Source: PALSA-911 sp963743035 (GTDB taxonomy: Bacteria > Pseudomonadota > Alphaproteobacteria > Acetobacterales > Acetobacteraceae). From it: DNA of 64,000 nucleotides. Position numbers and translations under genes: made by a program. The notes below the pieces were generated by a model, which did not search any database, was not told where the DNA came from, and worked only from the letters and a program-made list of their open reading frames with translations. Location of the stretch: positions 806,001 through 870,000 of the forward strand of contig CAVUOB010000018.1 of assembly GCA_963743035.1 (NCBI GenBank), read 5' to 3'. Of the stretch, positions 51,041 to 59,828 are shown in pieces; position 1 is the first letter of the stretch; each line of letters opens with the position of its first letter.

Positions 51041-52261
51041 ATGAACGACGTTCCGCCGATCAATCCCCGCACCAAGAAGAAGCACAGCCTGCGCACCCGG
51101 CTGTCCCATGCCGGGCGGGCCGGCACGCATGTGCAGGGCTTCGTCAATCCCGGCGTGATGCGCGGCTCCACGGTGCTGCAGCCGGACATTGCCACCCGCA
51201 AGGCGGCCGGCGGCAAGCGGCTGGAGCAGGCGTGGATCTACGGCACTTCCGGCGGCCCGACGCATTGGGCGCTGGAGAACATGATTGCGGAGATCGAGGG
51301 CGGCACGCGTTGCCAGATCGTCTCCACCGGGCTTGCCGCCGTCACCACGCCGCTGATCGCCTATCTGAGCCAGGGCGATCACTGCCTGATGCCCGACAGT
51401 GTCTACGGCCCGGCGCGCAATTTCGCCACTTCGACGCTGCAGCGCTTCGGCGTCGAGACCGTGTTCTACGACCCGAACATCGACGAGGCAGGGCTGGCCG
51501 CGCTGATGCGGCCGAACACGAAAGTCGTTTATACCGAGAGCCCTGGCAGCCATACCTTCGAGGTGCAGGACATCCCCGCCATCGCCCGCGTCGCGCATGC
51601 GCATGGCGCCAAGGTGCTGATGGATAACACCTGGGGCATCCATTACTTCCAGCCCTTCGAGCACGGCGTGGACGTGTCCATCCAGGCATTGACCAAATAC
51701 CCTGGCGGCCATTCCGACGTGCTGCTGGGCAGCATCACCACGAATGCCGACGCGGATTGGGAAAAAATCCGCCTGACCGCCAACGCGCTCGGCCAGTATG
51801 CCAGTCCGGATGATTGCTGGCTGACCCTGCGCGGCCTGCGCACCATGGGCGTGCGGCTGAAGGAGCAGATGGAGAGCGCGATCCAGGTCGCGCATTGGCT
51901 GAGCCATCGCCCGGAAGTGGCGCGGGTGCTGCATCCGGCGCTGCCCGGCGCGCCCGGCCATGATTTGTGGAAGCGGGATTTCACCGGCGCCTGCTCGCTG
52001 TTCGGGGTGGAGTTCAAGCCGGAGTTCAGCCAGGCTGCCAGCGAGAAGATGATCGAACAGCTCGAATTGTTCGGCATCGGCGCCTCCTGGGGCGGCTATG
52101 AGAGCTTGGCGACGCCGACCACCGGCAATGTGGTGCGCACGGCGGGAACCGGGAAGTTCGCCGGCCCGGTGGTGCGGCTGCATATCGGCCTGGAGGACCC
52201 GGCCGATCTGATCGCCGATCTGGAGCAGGCGCTGACGGCAATGCGGGCGCAGAGCCGGTAA
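51041..52261 (+). CDS. metC: Cystathionine beta-lyase
   Basis: A 406-residue PLP enzyme of the Cys/Met metabolism family that splits cystathionine to homocysteine, pyruvate and ammonia. PLP-binding Lys219 lies in A-L-T-K-Y-P-G-G-H-S-D, and Y-G-T-S-G-G-P-T is at about 67-74 (usual Y-x-R-x-x-N/G-P-T). M-D-N-T-W-G at about 194-199 is the PLP-ring Asp region. The P-G-G-H-S-D-V loop favours the lyase MetC over synthases. It abuts sseA and is followed by a selenoprotein gene 53 bp later. Confidence 0.9.
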   Translation: MNDVPPINPRTKKKHSLRTRLSHAGRAGTHVQGFVNPGVMRGSTVLQPDIATRKAAGGKRLEQAWIYGTSGGPTHWALENMIAEIEGGTRCQIVSTGLAAVTTPLIAYLSQGDHCLMPDSVYGPARNFATSTLQRFGVETVFYDPNIDEAGLAALMRPNTKVVYTESPGSHTFEVQDIPAIARVAHAHGAKVLMDNTWGIHYFQPFEHGVDVSIQALTKYPGGHSDVLLGSITTNADADWEKIRLTANALGQYASPDDCWLTLRGLRTMGVRLKEQMESAIQVAHWLSHRPEVARVLHPALPGAPGHDLWKRDFTGACSLFGVEFKPEFSQAASEKMIEQLELFGIGASWGGYESLATPTTGNVVRTAGTGKFAGPVVRLHIGLEDPADLIADLEQALTAMRAQSR

Positions 52262-52314
52262 ACCCGATTGTAAACCGCGCCGGACGCACGGCATCGCTGG
52301 GGAGGGAGCCAGCC

Positions 52315-52533
52315 ATGAACGTCGAAATCGAATATTGCGGCATGTGAGGCTATGAGCCGCGAGCCCGTGCGGCCCGCGACCTGCTTCTGGCCCGCGCGCC
52401 CGCGGCGAAGATCGCCCTGCGCAAATCCTCCGGCGGCGTGTTCGAGATCACCGTGAACGGCGTGCTGCGCTTCTCCAAGAAGCAGACGGGGCGATTTCCG
52501 TCCGACGCCGAGATCGCCGCCGCCATCGGCTGA
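52315..52533 (+). CDS. selW: SelW/Rdx-family selenoprotein with in-frame UGA (selenocysteine)
   Basis: Reading through one TGA (52345-52347) gives 72 residues: M-N-V-E-I-E-Y-C-G-M-U-G-Y-E-P-R-A, later G-G-V-F-E-I-T-V-N-G-V-L and F-S-K-K-Q-T-G-R-F, stop at 52531. The C8-G-M-U11 motif followed by G-Y equals the C-x-x-U redox site of selenoprotein W (Y-C-G-A-U-G-Y), and the V-F-E-I/K-K pattern also fits this thioredoxin-like family. A strong ggagggag ribosome site precedes ATG 52315. Just after the TGA, gccgc-gagcccgt-gcggc (52356-52373) can form the apical hairpin of a bacterial SECIS. A dead gene is unlikely, since all sense codons stay in frame. Confidence 0.85.
52356..52373 (+). promoter_or_regulatory. 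Candidate bacterial SECIS apical hairpin
   Basis: gccgc pairs with gcggc around the 8-nt loop gagcccgt, starting 8 nt after the TGA; loop guanines are about 14-20 nt from it. Bacterial SECIS hairpins stand directly after the UGA inside the coding region and bind SelB through a loop G. Sequence is poorly conserved, so this is suggestive only. Confidence 0.45.
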
Positions 52534-52659
52534 CGGCCGGCGTCCTTCAGGCACGCCGGCGGTGCCGCCCAGAGTTTCGCAATGGCCACTTTGCCGGGCT
52601 GGCGGGCCGCCGTAGAGTGTGTCGCTTTCGCGTAACCAGGATTTCTCAGAGGGACGGTA

Positions 52660-53754
52660 ATGCCCAATATCGCGATCACCCGGTCAGCCACCCCTGGCCA
52701 GCCGCCGGCGGACGACACGCTTCGCTTCGGCAAGGTGTTCACCGACCATATGTTCATGATGAACTATGACGCGGGAAAGGGCTGGCACGATCCGCGCATC
52801 GTCCCCTATGCGCCGTTCACGATGGACCCGGCGACCTGCGTGCTGCATTACGGCCAGGCGATCTTCGACGGCCTGAAGGCATTCCGCGGCCCCGATGGCC
52901 GCATCCGACTGTTCCGCACGCCGGATCACGCCGCCCGGTTGAACCGCTCCGCCGGTTATCTCTGCATCCCCGAGCTTGACCCGAAGATGGTGGAAGCCTC
53001 CATCCGCACGCTGGTCGAGGTCGACCAGCGCTGGGTGCCGCATCTGCCGGGCACGTCGCTGTATATCCGCCCGACTGTGATCGCCACCGAGGCCTTTCTC
53101 GGCGTGCATCCGTCCTCGAGCTATGTGTACTACGTGATCGCCGGGCCCGTCGGCGCCTATTATCCGGAGGGGATGAACCCGGTGCGCATCCTGGTCAGCG
53201 ACCAGTATGTGCGCGCGGTGAAGGGCGGGCTGGGCGCGGCCAAGACCGCGGCCAACTACGCCGCCAGCCTGCACGGGGCGGAAGAGGCCGAGAAGGCCGG
53301 CTACACCCAGGTGCTGTGGCTGGACGGCGTGCATCATCGCGACCTCGACGAGGTCGGCACCATGAACATCATGCTGCGCATCAACGACGAGGTGATCACC
53401 CCGCCGCTGAACGGCGCCATCCTGGCCGGCATCACCCGCGATTCGGCGCTGACCCTGCTGCGCGACTGGGGCTGGAAGGTTTCCGAACGCACGATCAGCA
53501 TCCACGAGGTGATCGCCGCCGCCAAGGACGGCTCGCTGAAGGAAATGTGGGGCACCGGCACTGCCGCCGTCGTCTCTCCGGTCGGCGAGCTCGGCTACAA
53601 GGGCGAGAAGCTGATCATCAATGGCGGCAAGACCGGCGAGGTCACGCAACGGCTGTACGACGCGATCGTCGGCATCCAGTACGGCACCGCGCCGGACCCG
53701 TATGGCTGGGCGCAGCCGCTCGACACCGCTGCTGCGGCTCGTTCGGCGGCCTGA
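52660..53754 (+). CDS. ilvE: Branched-chain amino acid aminotransferase (long BCAT type)
   Basis: A 364-residue fold-type IV PLP enzyme that transfers amino groups between glutamate and the keto acids of Leu, Ile and Val. The catalytic Lys195 is in G-A-A-K-T-A-A-N-Y; L-H-Y-G-Q-A-I-F-D-G-L-K-A-F is at about 62-75 and the E-V-G-T-M-N-I equivalent follows the G-L-D-E segment. The length and N-terminal extension place it with the eukaryote-like long form. A clear agaggga ribosome site precedes the start. It is probably the first gene before the unknown gene at 53793. Confidence 0.93.
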   Translation: MPNIAITRSATPGQPPADDTLRFGKVFTDHMFMMNYDAGKGWHDPRIVPYAPFTMDPATCVLHYGQAIFDGLKAFRGPDGRIRLFRTPDHAARLNRSAGYLCIPELDPKMVEASIRTLVEVDQRWVPHLPGTSLYIRPTVIATEAFLGVHPSSSYVYYVIAGPVGAYYPEGMNPVRILVSDQYVRAVKGGLGAAKTAANYAASLHGAEEAEKAGYTQVLWLDGVHHRDLDEVGTMNIMLRINDEVITPPLNGAILAGITRDSALTLLRDWGWKVSERTISIHEVIAAAKDGSLKEMWGTGTAAVVSPVGELGYKGEKLIINGGKTGEVTQRLYDAIVGIQYGTAPDPYGWAQPLDTAAAARSAA

Positions 53755-53792
53755 AGGACGGCCGGACCCGGCCTCGGCTCCGCAGACCCGCC

Positions 53793-54866
53793 ATGGCGAT
53801 CTCGGATGCCGCGCAGCGTGACGATGCGGACGGCTTCGCCGCTGTCGAGGCGATCTACCACGCCTATCTGACCGGCCTGATCCTGACCCTGGTCACGCGC
53901 GCCGGCGCGCCGGCAGCGGCGCAGGTGGTGTTCCGGACGTTCCGCCGCCAGCAGCTGGCCCGCTTCCTGCCGGGGCTGCGCAAGCTGGGGCTCGACCGGC
54001 TGCCGCATGCGGTGGCCTGTGCGCAGTACCACTATCTGTCCAACCAGGTCGGCGGCGTGAAGGTCGAGTATGTCCGCGAATCCGACCGCAAGGCCTGGGT
54101 CCGCTACCCGCCGCCGCGCTGGATCTGGTCCGGTACCGCGGTCTGCGCCATCCCGTCGGAGGTGTCGCGCGCCATGCTGCTCGGCTGGCACGCGAATAAT
54201 GGCGTGGTCCTCGGCAATCCCCGGCTTGGGTTCGTCTGCACCGGGCAGACCGTCGACGGCCAGCCGGGGCTCGAGGGGTACTACCAGGAGTGGGACCACG
54301 ATCTGGCGCCGGAGGAGCGGCTGCAATTCTCCCCTGGCGAGGAATGCCCGCCATTCCGCGCGGAGCAGGCGCCGCGCCTGTCCGACGAAGCCTGGCCGCG
54401 GGCGCGGTTGCAGAAGGTCCTGCGCAACTACGCGATGGAATACGTCACCTCGATCGTTCCGGAGACCGTGGCGGCGCTCGGCCCGGCCGAGGGCGGCCAT
54501 CTCGCGAAGATCGCCGCGCGGCTGGTGGGCATGCACAGCTTCGATGCGATGGCCGAGATGCTCGGCGGCGTGGCGCCGGGAGGGCAGGGGTTCGCCGCGT
54601 TCCTGACGCGGATCGCGCGGGCCCAGGGCGATGATGCCGAGCTGAGCGGCGCCGGCGACGATTGGACGATCCGGCAAAGCACCTGGCGGCTGATGCGGGA
54701 GCGGACGGCCTTGCCGCCCTGCGTGTTCGACGCCTGGAGCGAGCTCTGGGTCGGCGCCGCCCTGGCGCATGACCGCTGGCTGACGCTCGACGTGACGCAG
54801 CGGCGCGATCGCGGCGCACCCTTCTGGGAATGGCGCATCGGCCGGCGACTGCCATCCGGCACTTGA
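53793..54866 (+). CDS. Hypothetical protein, unrecognised family
   Basis: A 357-residue soluble protein. It opens with a helical region (A-I-Y-H-A-Y-L-T-G-L-I-L-T-L-V-T-R-A-G, about 17-35) and a basic patch (F-R-T-F-R-R-Q-Q-L-A-R). A Trp-rich centre (V-R-Y-P-P-P-R-W-I-W-S-G) is followed by L-L-G-W-H-A-N-N-G-V-V-L-G-N and G-Y-Y-Q-E-W-D-H-D. The layout suggests a ligand-binding or enzyme domain. I do not recognise it. It lies 38 bp after ilvE on the same strand. Confidence 0.72.
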   Translation: MAISDAAQRDDADGFAAVEAIYHAYLTGLILTLVTRAGAPAAAQVVFRTFRRQQLARFLPGLRKLGLDRLPHAVACAQYHYLSNQVGGVKVEYVRESDRKAWVRYPPPRWIWSGTAVCAIPSEVSRAMLLGWHANNGVVLGNPRLGFVCTGQTVDGQPGLEGYYQEWDHDLAPEERLQFSPGEECPPFRAEQAPRLSDEAWPRARLQKVLRNYAMEYVTSIVPETVAALGPAEGGHLAKIAARLVGMHSFDAMAEMLGGVAPGGQGFAAFLTRIARAQGDDAELSGAGDDWTIRQSTWRLMRERTALPPCVFDAWSELWVGAALAHDRWLTLDVTQRRDRGAPFWEWRIGRRLPSGT

Positions 54867-54963
54867 CCCGCGGGGGGGAGAGGTGCAGTTTGCATGGGTT
54901 GAATGCGCCCTTTCCGGGCGCTTTCGTCGTTTTTCCGGGTAACAACCCCACTGGGATAACACT

Positions 54964-55131
54964 ATGGCCAAGAGCAACACGGTTCAGATCAAGCTCGTGT
55001 CGACTGCCGATACCGGCTACTTCTATGTCACGAAGAAGAACGCCCGCGCGCAGACCGGCAAGCTGGAACTGAAGAAATACGACCCGGTCGTGCGCAAGCA
55101 CGTCGCGTTCAAGGAAGCCAAGATCAAGTAG
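54964..55131 (+). CDS. rpmG: 50S ribosomal protein L33
   Basis: A 55-residue protein reading M-A-K-S-N-T-V-Q-I-K-L-V-S-T-A-D-T-G-Y-F, ending F-K-E-A-K-I-K. It matches the alphaproteobacterial L33 form, which has lost the zinc-binding cysteines (no CxxC). It is followed by a hairpin and T run. In these bacteria rpmG is a stand-alone gene, as here. Confidence 0.93.
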   Translation: MAKSNTVQIKLVSTADTGYFYVTKKNARAQTGKLELKKYDPVVRKHVAFKEAKIK

Positions 55132-55145
55132 GCGGCTTTCGCGCC

Positions 55146-55179
55146 GTCCCGGCGCCAGGCGCCGGGACCCCGGCTTTTT
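55146..55179 (+). terminator. Intrinsic terminator of rpmG
   Basis: gtcccggcgcc and ggcgccgggac pair perfectly around a single a (55146-55168; the real loop must open a few pairs) and a run of five T (55175-55179) follows. It also separates rpmG from the convergent pleD. Confidence 0.75.
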
Positions 55180-55192
55180 ACACGATCGCTTT

Positions 55193-56557
55193 TTATACGG
55201 TTTCCGCGCGTTCCACCCGGTTGCGGCCACCCCGCTTGGCGCCGTAGAGCGACTGGTCGGCCGCGCGCAGCAATGCCTCGGCCGACACATCGGTGCGGTT
55301 GCAGCAGGCCACGCCGATACTGATCGTCAATGGGCGCTTGCGTCCGGGCTCGACCTCGAAGCTGGTCGATTCGACCGCCGCGCGCAGGCGTTCGGCGGCG
55401 ACCATCGCCTCCTGCTCATTGGCGCCCGGCATCACCACCACGAATTCCTCGCCGCCATAGCGGGCGAGCGAATCGAACACGCGGGTGTTCGTGCGCAGCA
55501 CGGAGGCGATATGGCGCAGCGCCTCGTCGCCGGCGGCGTGGCCAAGCTCGTCGTTCACCGATTTGAAATTGTCCACGTCCAGCATCAGCACCGCCACGTT
55601 GGCCGGCAAATGGCCGGCGAGCAGGCCCTGCAGGTGGCGCATCAGATAGCGGTGGTTGTACAGGCCGGTCAGCGGATCGGTCAGCGCCATTTCCAGCGCG
55701 TGGCCCAGATCCTCCCGCAGCCGGTCCTGGTAGAATTTCCGGCGCAACTGGTTGCGGGCGCGGGCGCGCAGCTCGTTCTCGTCCACCGGACGCAGCAGCC
55801 AGTCATTCGCGCCGAGGTCGAAGCCGCGCAGCAGCCGGGCGTTCATATGCGGCTCGGCAATGATCAGCAGCGGGATTTCATGCGTCGCGTCCGCCGCGCG
55901 CAGCCGGGACGCCAGCATCAGCGGATCACCGGCGGTCATCGACAGGCTAAGGACGATCAGGTCGAACGGGAAGCTGGTGGACATGGCCAGCGCCATGTCC
56001 ACATCCCGCGCCCGGGCCGGGATCACGCCTTCCAGCACCAGCGCGTCCTGTACGGCCTGGGCCCCGGCGTCCCAGTCATCGACCACCAGCACCCGCGCGC
56101 CGGAGATCAGCGGCACCGGCTGGTAGGCCGCGCCCAGGCCGAGCGCGCGCGCCGTTTCGCCGCGCGCGCGCCACTCGTCCAGCAGGCGCTTCAGCCGAAT
56201 CAGGCCGCGCACCCGCGCCATGAGCGTTTCCAGCTCCACCGGCTTGGTCAGGAAATCGTCTGCCCCGGATTCGAGGCCGCGCACCCGCTCCGCCGGTTCG
56301 CCCAGCGCGGTGACCATGACGACCGGAATATGCATTGTCGCAGGATCTTCTTTTAGCCGGCGGCAGCACTCGAAACCGTCCATCCCCGGCATCATCACGT
56401 CGAGCAGGATCAGATCCGGCTGCCAGGATTTCGCCAGGGCCAGCGCGGAGGCACCGTCCAGCGCCGCCGTCACCTGGTAATAATCGGCAGCAAGTTTGGC
56501 TTCCAGCAGCCGCGTATTGGCGGGCACGTCGTCGACGATGAGGATCCGCGCGGTCAT
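55193..56557 (-). CDS. pleD: PleD-type response regulator with diguanylate cyclase domain
   Basis: A 454-residue protein with receiver domain 1 (about 3-120; I-L-I-V-D-D and phosphoacceptor Asp53 in L-L-D-V-M-M-P-G), adaptor receiver 2 (about 155-275; V-L-V-V-D-D) and a GGDEF domain (about 290-454) with the active G-G-E-E-F. The inhibitory R-x-x-D site (R-V-F-D) is five residues before it. This is the architecture of PleD, which makes cyclic-di-GMP on phosphorylation and steers the motile-to-sessile switch in alphaproteobacteria. The EAL protein at 25167 would be its biochemical opponent. Confidence 0.93.
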   Translation of the reverse strand: MTARILIVDDVPANTRLLEAKLAADYYQVTAALDGASALALAKSWQPDLILLDVMMPGMDGFECCRRLKEDPATMHIPVVMVTALGEPAERVRGLESGADDFLTKPVELETLMARVRGLIRLKRLLDEWRARGETARALGLGAAYQPVPLISGARVLVVDDWDAGAQAVQDALVLEGVIPARARDVDMALAMSTSFPFDLIVLSLSMTAGDPLMLASRLRAADATHEIPLLIIAEPHMNARLLRGFDLGANDWLLRPVDENELRARARNQLRRKFYQDRLREDLGHALEMALTDPLTGLYNHRYLMRHLQGLLAGHLPANVAVLMLDVDNFKSVNDELGHAAGDEALRHIASVLRTNTRVFDSLARYGGEEFVVVMPGANEQEAMVAAERLRAAVESTSFEVEPGRKRPLTISIGVACCNRTDVSAEALLRAADQSLYGAKRGGRNRVERAETV

Positions 56558-56768
56558 TGCCTAGGCGTCTGTCCGCGGCCGGGTCAGGCTGGCAAGGGGT
56601 TGCAACTGCGTGTTGTTCAGCACTCTCAGGTTGTTCCTCTCAACAGAATTGAACCGTATACAGGTCCGTACCGGGATCGGAAAGCGATCGATGGACTTTC
56701 ATGGTCGCGGCATTTGCTGTACGGGCTGCGTATTGTTGGCTATATGACGAAGCAAGAGTGACAGAATT

Positions 56769-57422
56769 ATGACGAGCGCCATGAAAAGCGGACGTTACCA
56801 GCAAACAGTTGCTGGCGAGAAAACAACAATTCCAGCTCCCACGGCTTCGAACTCTAGTCCAGCAGGCTCCAACCCCGCGATGTTCTTTCGCCGTTGGCTG
56901 GCAAACCCGTTGCAGATGGGCTCGATCGTTCCGTCCTCGCCCGCGCTCTGCGCCCGCGTCGTTGCGCAGACGCGCGTCGCGCCGGACGAGGCGGTGCTGG
57001 AACTCGGCGCCGGCACGGGCGTCATCTCGCGCGCCCTGCTGGCCGCCGGCGTGCCGCCCGAGCGGCTGTTCGTGGTGGAGATCGTGCGTGACATGGCCGA
57101 GCATCTGCGCCGGGTGCTGCCCGGCGTGCAGGTGGTACACGGCGATGCGCGGCAGCTGCCGGACCTGATCCCGGCGGCCTGGCATGGCCGGATCGGCACG
57201 GTGATCTGCGGCATTCCGCTGGTGCTGCTGCCGCTGCCCGAGCAACGCCGCTTCATCGACGCGATCGAGGGCGTGGCACCCGGGCGCGGGTTCCTGCACT
57301 ACAGCTACTGCGCCACGTCGCCGCTGCCGGCGCGCAAGCACCAGCTGGCGGCCAGGCGCGAAGCCTGGACGCCGAAGAACTTCCCGCCCGCCAGCGTCTG
57401 GCGCTATACGCCGGCGGCATGA
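56769..57422 (+). CDS. PmtA-like SAM-dependent methyltransferase
   Basis: A 217-residue methyltransferase. F-F-R-R-W-L-A-N-P-L-Q-M-G-S-I-V-P-S-S is at about 39-57 (the membrane-associated entry region of phospholipid N-methyltransferases), SAM motif I V-L-E-L-G-A-G-T-G at about 76-84. Rhizobial PmtA homologues methylate phosphatidylethanolamine to phosphatidylcholine, so a lipid role is the best guess. The 38-residue polar N-terminus is not part of the fold. It follows a 211-bp A+T-richer promoter region shared with pleD. Confidence 0.8.
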   Translation: MTSAMKSGRYQQTVAGEKTTIPAPTASNSSPAGSNPAMFFRRWLANPLQMGSIVPSSPALCARVVAQTRVAPDEAVLELGAGTGVISRALLAAGVPPERLFVVEIVRDMAEHLRRVLPGVQVVHGDARQLPDLIPAAWHGRIGTVICGIPLVLLPLPEQRRFIDAIEGVAPGRGFLHYSYCATSPLPARKHQLAARREAWTPKNFPPASVWRYTPAA

Positions 57423-57435
57423 TGGAAAACCCCGC

Positions 57436-58155
57436 TTGACCTGGTCGATCCTGGTTCGCGATCCCGCCACCGGCGCGCTGGGCGCGGCGGTGGCAACTCG
57501 TTTCTTCGCCGTCGGCGCGTTGTGCATCCATGTCGAGGGTGGCCCGGGAGGTGGAGTGGCGGCCCTGGCGACCCAGGCGTTGATCAACCCGATGTACGCG
57601 GTGCACGGCATGCCCCGGTTGCGGGCCGGCGAGCCGCCGGAGCAAGTGGCCGCGGCGCTGCTGGCGCAGGATGCCGGGCGCGAGCACCGCCAGCTCCACA
57701 TCCTGGATGCGCAGGGCCGCATCGCCCAGCATACCGGGCGGGACTGCGTCGCCTGGTGCGGTTCTGTGCGCGGCACGGATGTCTCGGTCGCCGGCAACAT
57801 GCTCGCCGGGGCGGCAGTCGTGGAAGCGACGCTGGCGGCGTTCCAGGCATCGGCGGGCGATCTGGCCGGGCGGCTGCTGAGGGCGCTGGAAGCCGGCGAG
57901 GCAGCGGGCGGGGACCGGCGCGGCAGGCAATCCGCCGCGCTGAAGATCTGCACCGCCGACCCCTATCCCGACCTCGATATCCGCGCCGACGACCATCCCG
58001 ACCCGCTGGCGGAGCTGCGCCGGCTGCACCGGGTCAGCCAGGAGCGCTTCGCCGTGTTCCGTCGCTTCCTGCCCGGCAGCCACAGCCCCTGCGGCGTGTT
58101 CGACCGGGCGGTGATCGACGCGGCCATCGCCCGCGATGGCAAGCCGGACGCCTGA
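57436..58155 (+). CDS. DUF1028 family protein, TTG start
   Basis: A 239-residue member of the DUF1028 family with an Ntn-hydrolase-like fold. Typical pieces are the start T-W-S-I-L-V-R-D and G-A-A-V-A-T-R-F at about 16-23, P-G-G-G-V-A-A-L-A-T-Q near 37-47, and N-M-L-A-G near the middle. Function is unproven. The only upstream option in frame is TTG 57436 with ggaaaa 8 bp before. It follows the methyltransferase by 13 bp. Confidence 0.85.
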   Translation: MTWSILVRDPATGALGAAVATRFFAVGALCIHVEGGPGGGVAALATQALINPMYAVHGMPRLRAGEPPEQVAAALLAQDAGREHRQLHILDAQGRIAQHTGRDCVAWCGSVRGTDVSVAGNMLAGAAVVEATLAAFQASAGDLAGRLLRALEAGEAAGGDRRGRQSAALKICTADPYPDLDIRADDHPDPLAELRRLHRVSQERFAVFRRFLPGSHSPCGVFDRAVIDAAIARDGKPDA

Positions 58156-58245
58156 ACCCGCATTTCCGATCGCTTGCGGATTTATCGCCCGTCCCGCAAA
58201 CAGCCGGGCATAATGAAACTGTCGTCGTTTCCGGGGAGCTTCACC

Positions 58246-59769
58246 ATGCATCGCATCCGGCTGGCCGCCAGTTCCGTCGCCCTGGCAATCTCTGTCATGG
58301 TCCTGGCCCCTCCTGCGGTGAATGCCCAGACCCTGCGGCTCGCGCTGCGCCAGGACCCCGACATCCTCGATCCCACGCTGTCGCGCACCTATGTCGGGCG
58401 CATCGTCTTCGCCGCGCTGTGCGACAAGCTGTTCGACATCGACGACAAGCTGAACATCGTTCCCCAGCTCGCCACCGGCTATGAATGGGCGGACCCGAAG
58501 ACGCTGGTGATCAAGCTCCGCGCCGGGGTGAAGTTCCATGACGGGGAGATGCTGGACGCCGAAGCGGTGAAATATTCGCTGGAGCGCCATCTGACCCTGC
58601 AGGGCAGCTTCCGGCGCAGCGAGATCGGCGCCATCGACCAGATCGAGATCGTCGATCCCCTGACCGTGCGGCTGAGGCTGAAGACGCCGTTTGTGCCGAT
58701 CCTGGCCCAGTTCGCCGATCGCGCCGGCATGATCCTGCCGCCGAAGGCGACGGAGGCGGCGGGCAAGGAGTTCGGCACCCGCCCGGTCTGCTCCGGCCCG
58801 TTCCGCTTCGTCGAGCGGGTGGCGCAGGATCACATCACGGTGGAGCGCTTTCCGGAATACTGGAACGCGGGCGCCATCCATCTGGACCGGGTGATCTACC
58901 AGACGCTGACCGACAGCTCCGTCCGCACAGCCAATTTGCGCGCGGGCAGCATCGACCTGGCCGAATACGTCGTCCCGTCCGATGTGGATCAGGTGAAGGG
59001 CGATCCGAAGCTGCGCATCGTCTCCTCGCCCGGGCTCGGCTATCAGGGACTGACCTTCAACCTGGCCAATGGCCCGCGCTCGGCCAGGCCGATCGGGCAG
59101 CAGGCGCTGTTGCGCCAGGCCTTCGAGCTGGCCATCGACCGCACGGCGCTGATCCAGGTGGTGTTCAACGGCCAGTACCGGCCCACCGCCCAGGCGGTGC
59201 CGTTCGGCTCGCCCTATTTCGCCCCTTCCATCCAGCCGTCGGCGCGCGACATCGCCCGGGCCAAAGAGCTGATCCGCCAATCCGGCGTGCCGACACCCAT
59301 CGCGGTGACCATGAACGTCACCAACGAACCGGAAAACCGCCAGCAGGCGGAAGTGATCCAGTCCATGGTGGCGGAGGCGGGGTTCGACCTGAAGCTCGAC
59401 ACCATGGAATTCGCGTCCTCGCTGCAGGCGGAAGCGCGCGGGGATTACGAGGTCTATCAGATCGGCTGGTCCGGCCGTGCGGATCCCGATGGCAATACCT
59501 ACGCGTTCCTGCATACCGGCGCCGGACAGAATACCGGCCATTACAGCAACCCCGTGGTGGACGCTGCCCTGGACGAGGCGCGGGCCGTATCCGATGTGGA
59601 GCAGCGAAGCGCGCTGTACGCCAGGCTCTGGCAACAGGAGCGCCAGGACCTGCCGATCATCTACATCTTCCAATGGCAGAACATTGTCGGCATGTCCGCC
59701 AAGGTGACCGGCTTCAACCCGGTCCCCGACGGCCTGATCCGCCTGCAGGGCGTGAGCCTTGCGAAGTAA
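58246..59769 (+). CDS. ABC transporter substrate-binding protein, peptide family 5
   Basis: A 507-residue periplasmic binding protein (SBP_bac_5) with a Sec signal peptide ending A-N-A near 27. Family segments are D-P-D-I-L-D-P-T near 38-45, R-A-G-V-K-F-H-D-G at about 95-103 and C-S-G-P-F-R-F near 187. I chose 58246 because ggggag lies 8 bp upstream and the signal peptide begins cleanly there. It heads a three-gene set with two permeases but no ATPases. Confidence 0.9.
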   Translation: MHRIRLAASSVALAISVMVLAPPAVNAQTLRLALRQDPDILDPTLSRTYVGRIVFAALCDKLFDIDDKLNIVPQLATGYEWADPKTLVIKLRAGVKFHDGEMLDAEAVKYSLERHLTLQGSFRRSEIGAIDQIEIVDPLTVRLRLKTPFVPILAQFADRAGMILPPKATEAAGKEFGTRPVCSGPFRFVERVAQDHITVERFPEYWNAGAIHLDRVIYQTLTDSSVRTANLRAGSIDLAEYVVPSDVDQVKGDPKLRIVSSPGLGYQGLTFNLANGPRSARPIGQQALLRQAFELAIDRTALIQVVFNGQYRPTAQAVPFGSPYFAPSIQPSARDIARAKELIRQSGVPTPIAVTMNVTNEPENRQQAEVIQSMVAEAGFDLKLDTMEFASSLQAEARGDYEVYQIGWSGRADPDGNTYAFLHTGAGQNTGHYSNPVVDAALDEARAVSDVEQRSALYARLWQQERQDLPIIYIFQWQNIVGMSAKVTGFNPVPDGLIRLQGVSLAK

Positions 59770-59828
59770 GCGGGGCGAAATGAGCGGCGCCTCGATCCTG
59801 TCCATCCCCGTCCACGGGACCTAGCGCC

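Noticed and set aside
52345..52347. TGA as a simple nonsense mutation in a dead gene
   Set aside because: Both flanks remain in frame with family motifs, and the TGA is at the very position where SelW homologues carry selenocysteine.
57253..59805. 850-codon open frame on the minus strand
   Set aside because: Shadow of the DUF1028 and binding-protein genes, with low-complexity product and no family features.
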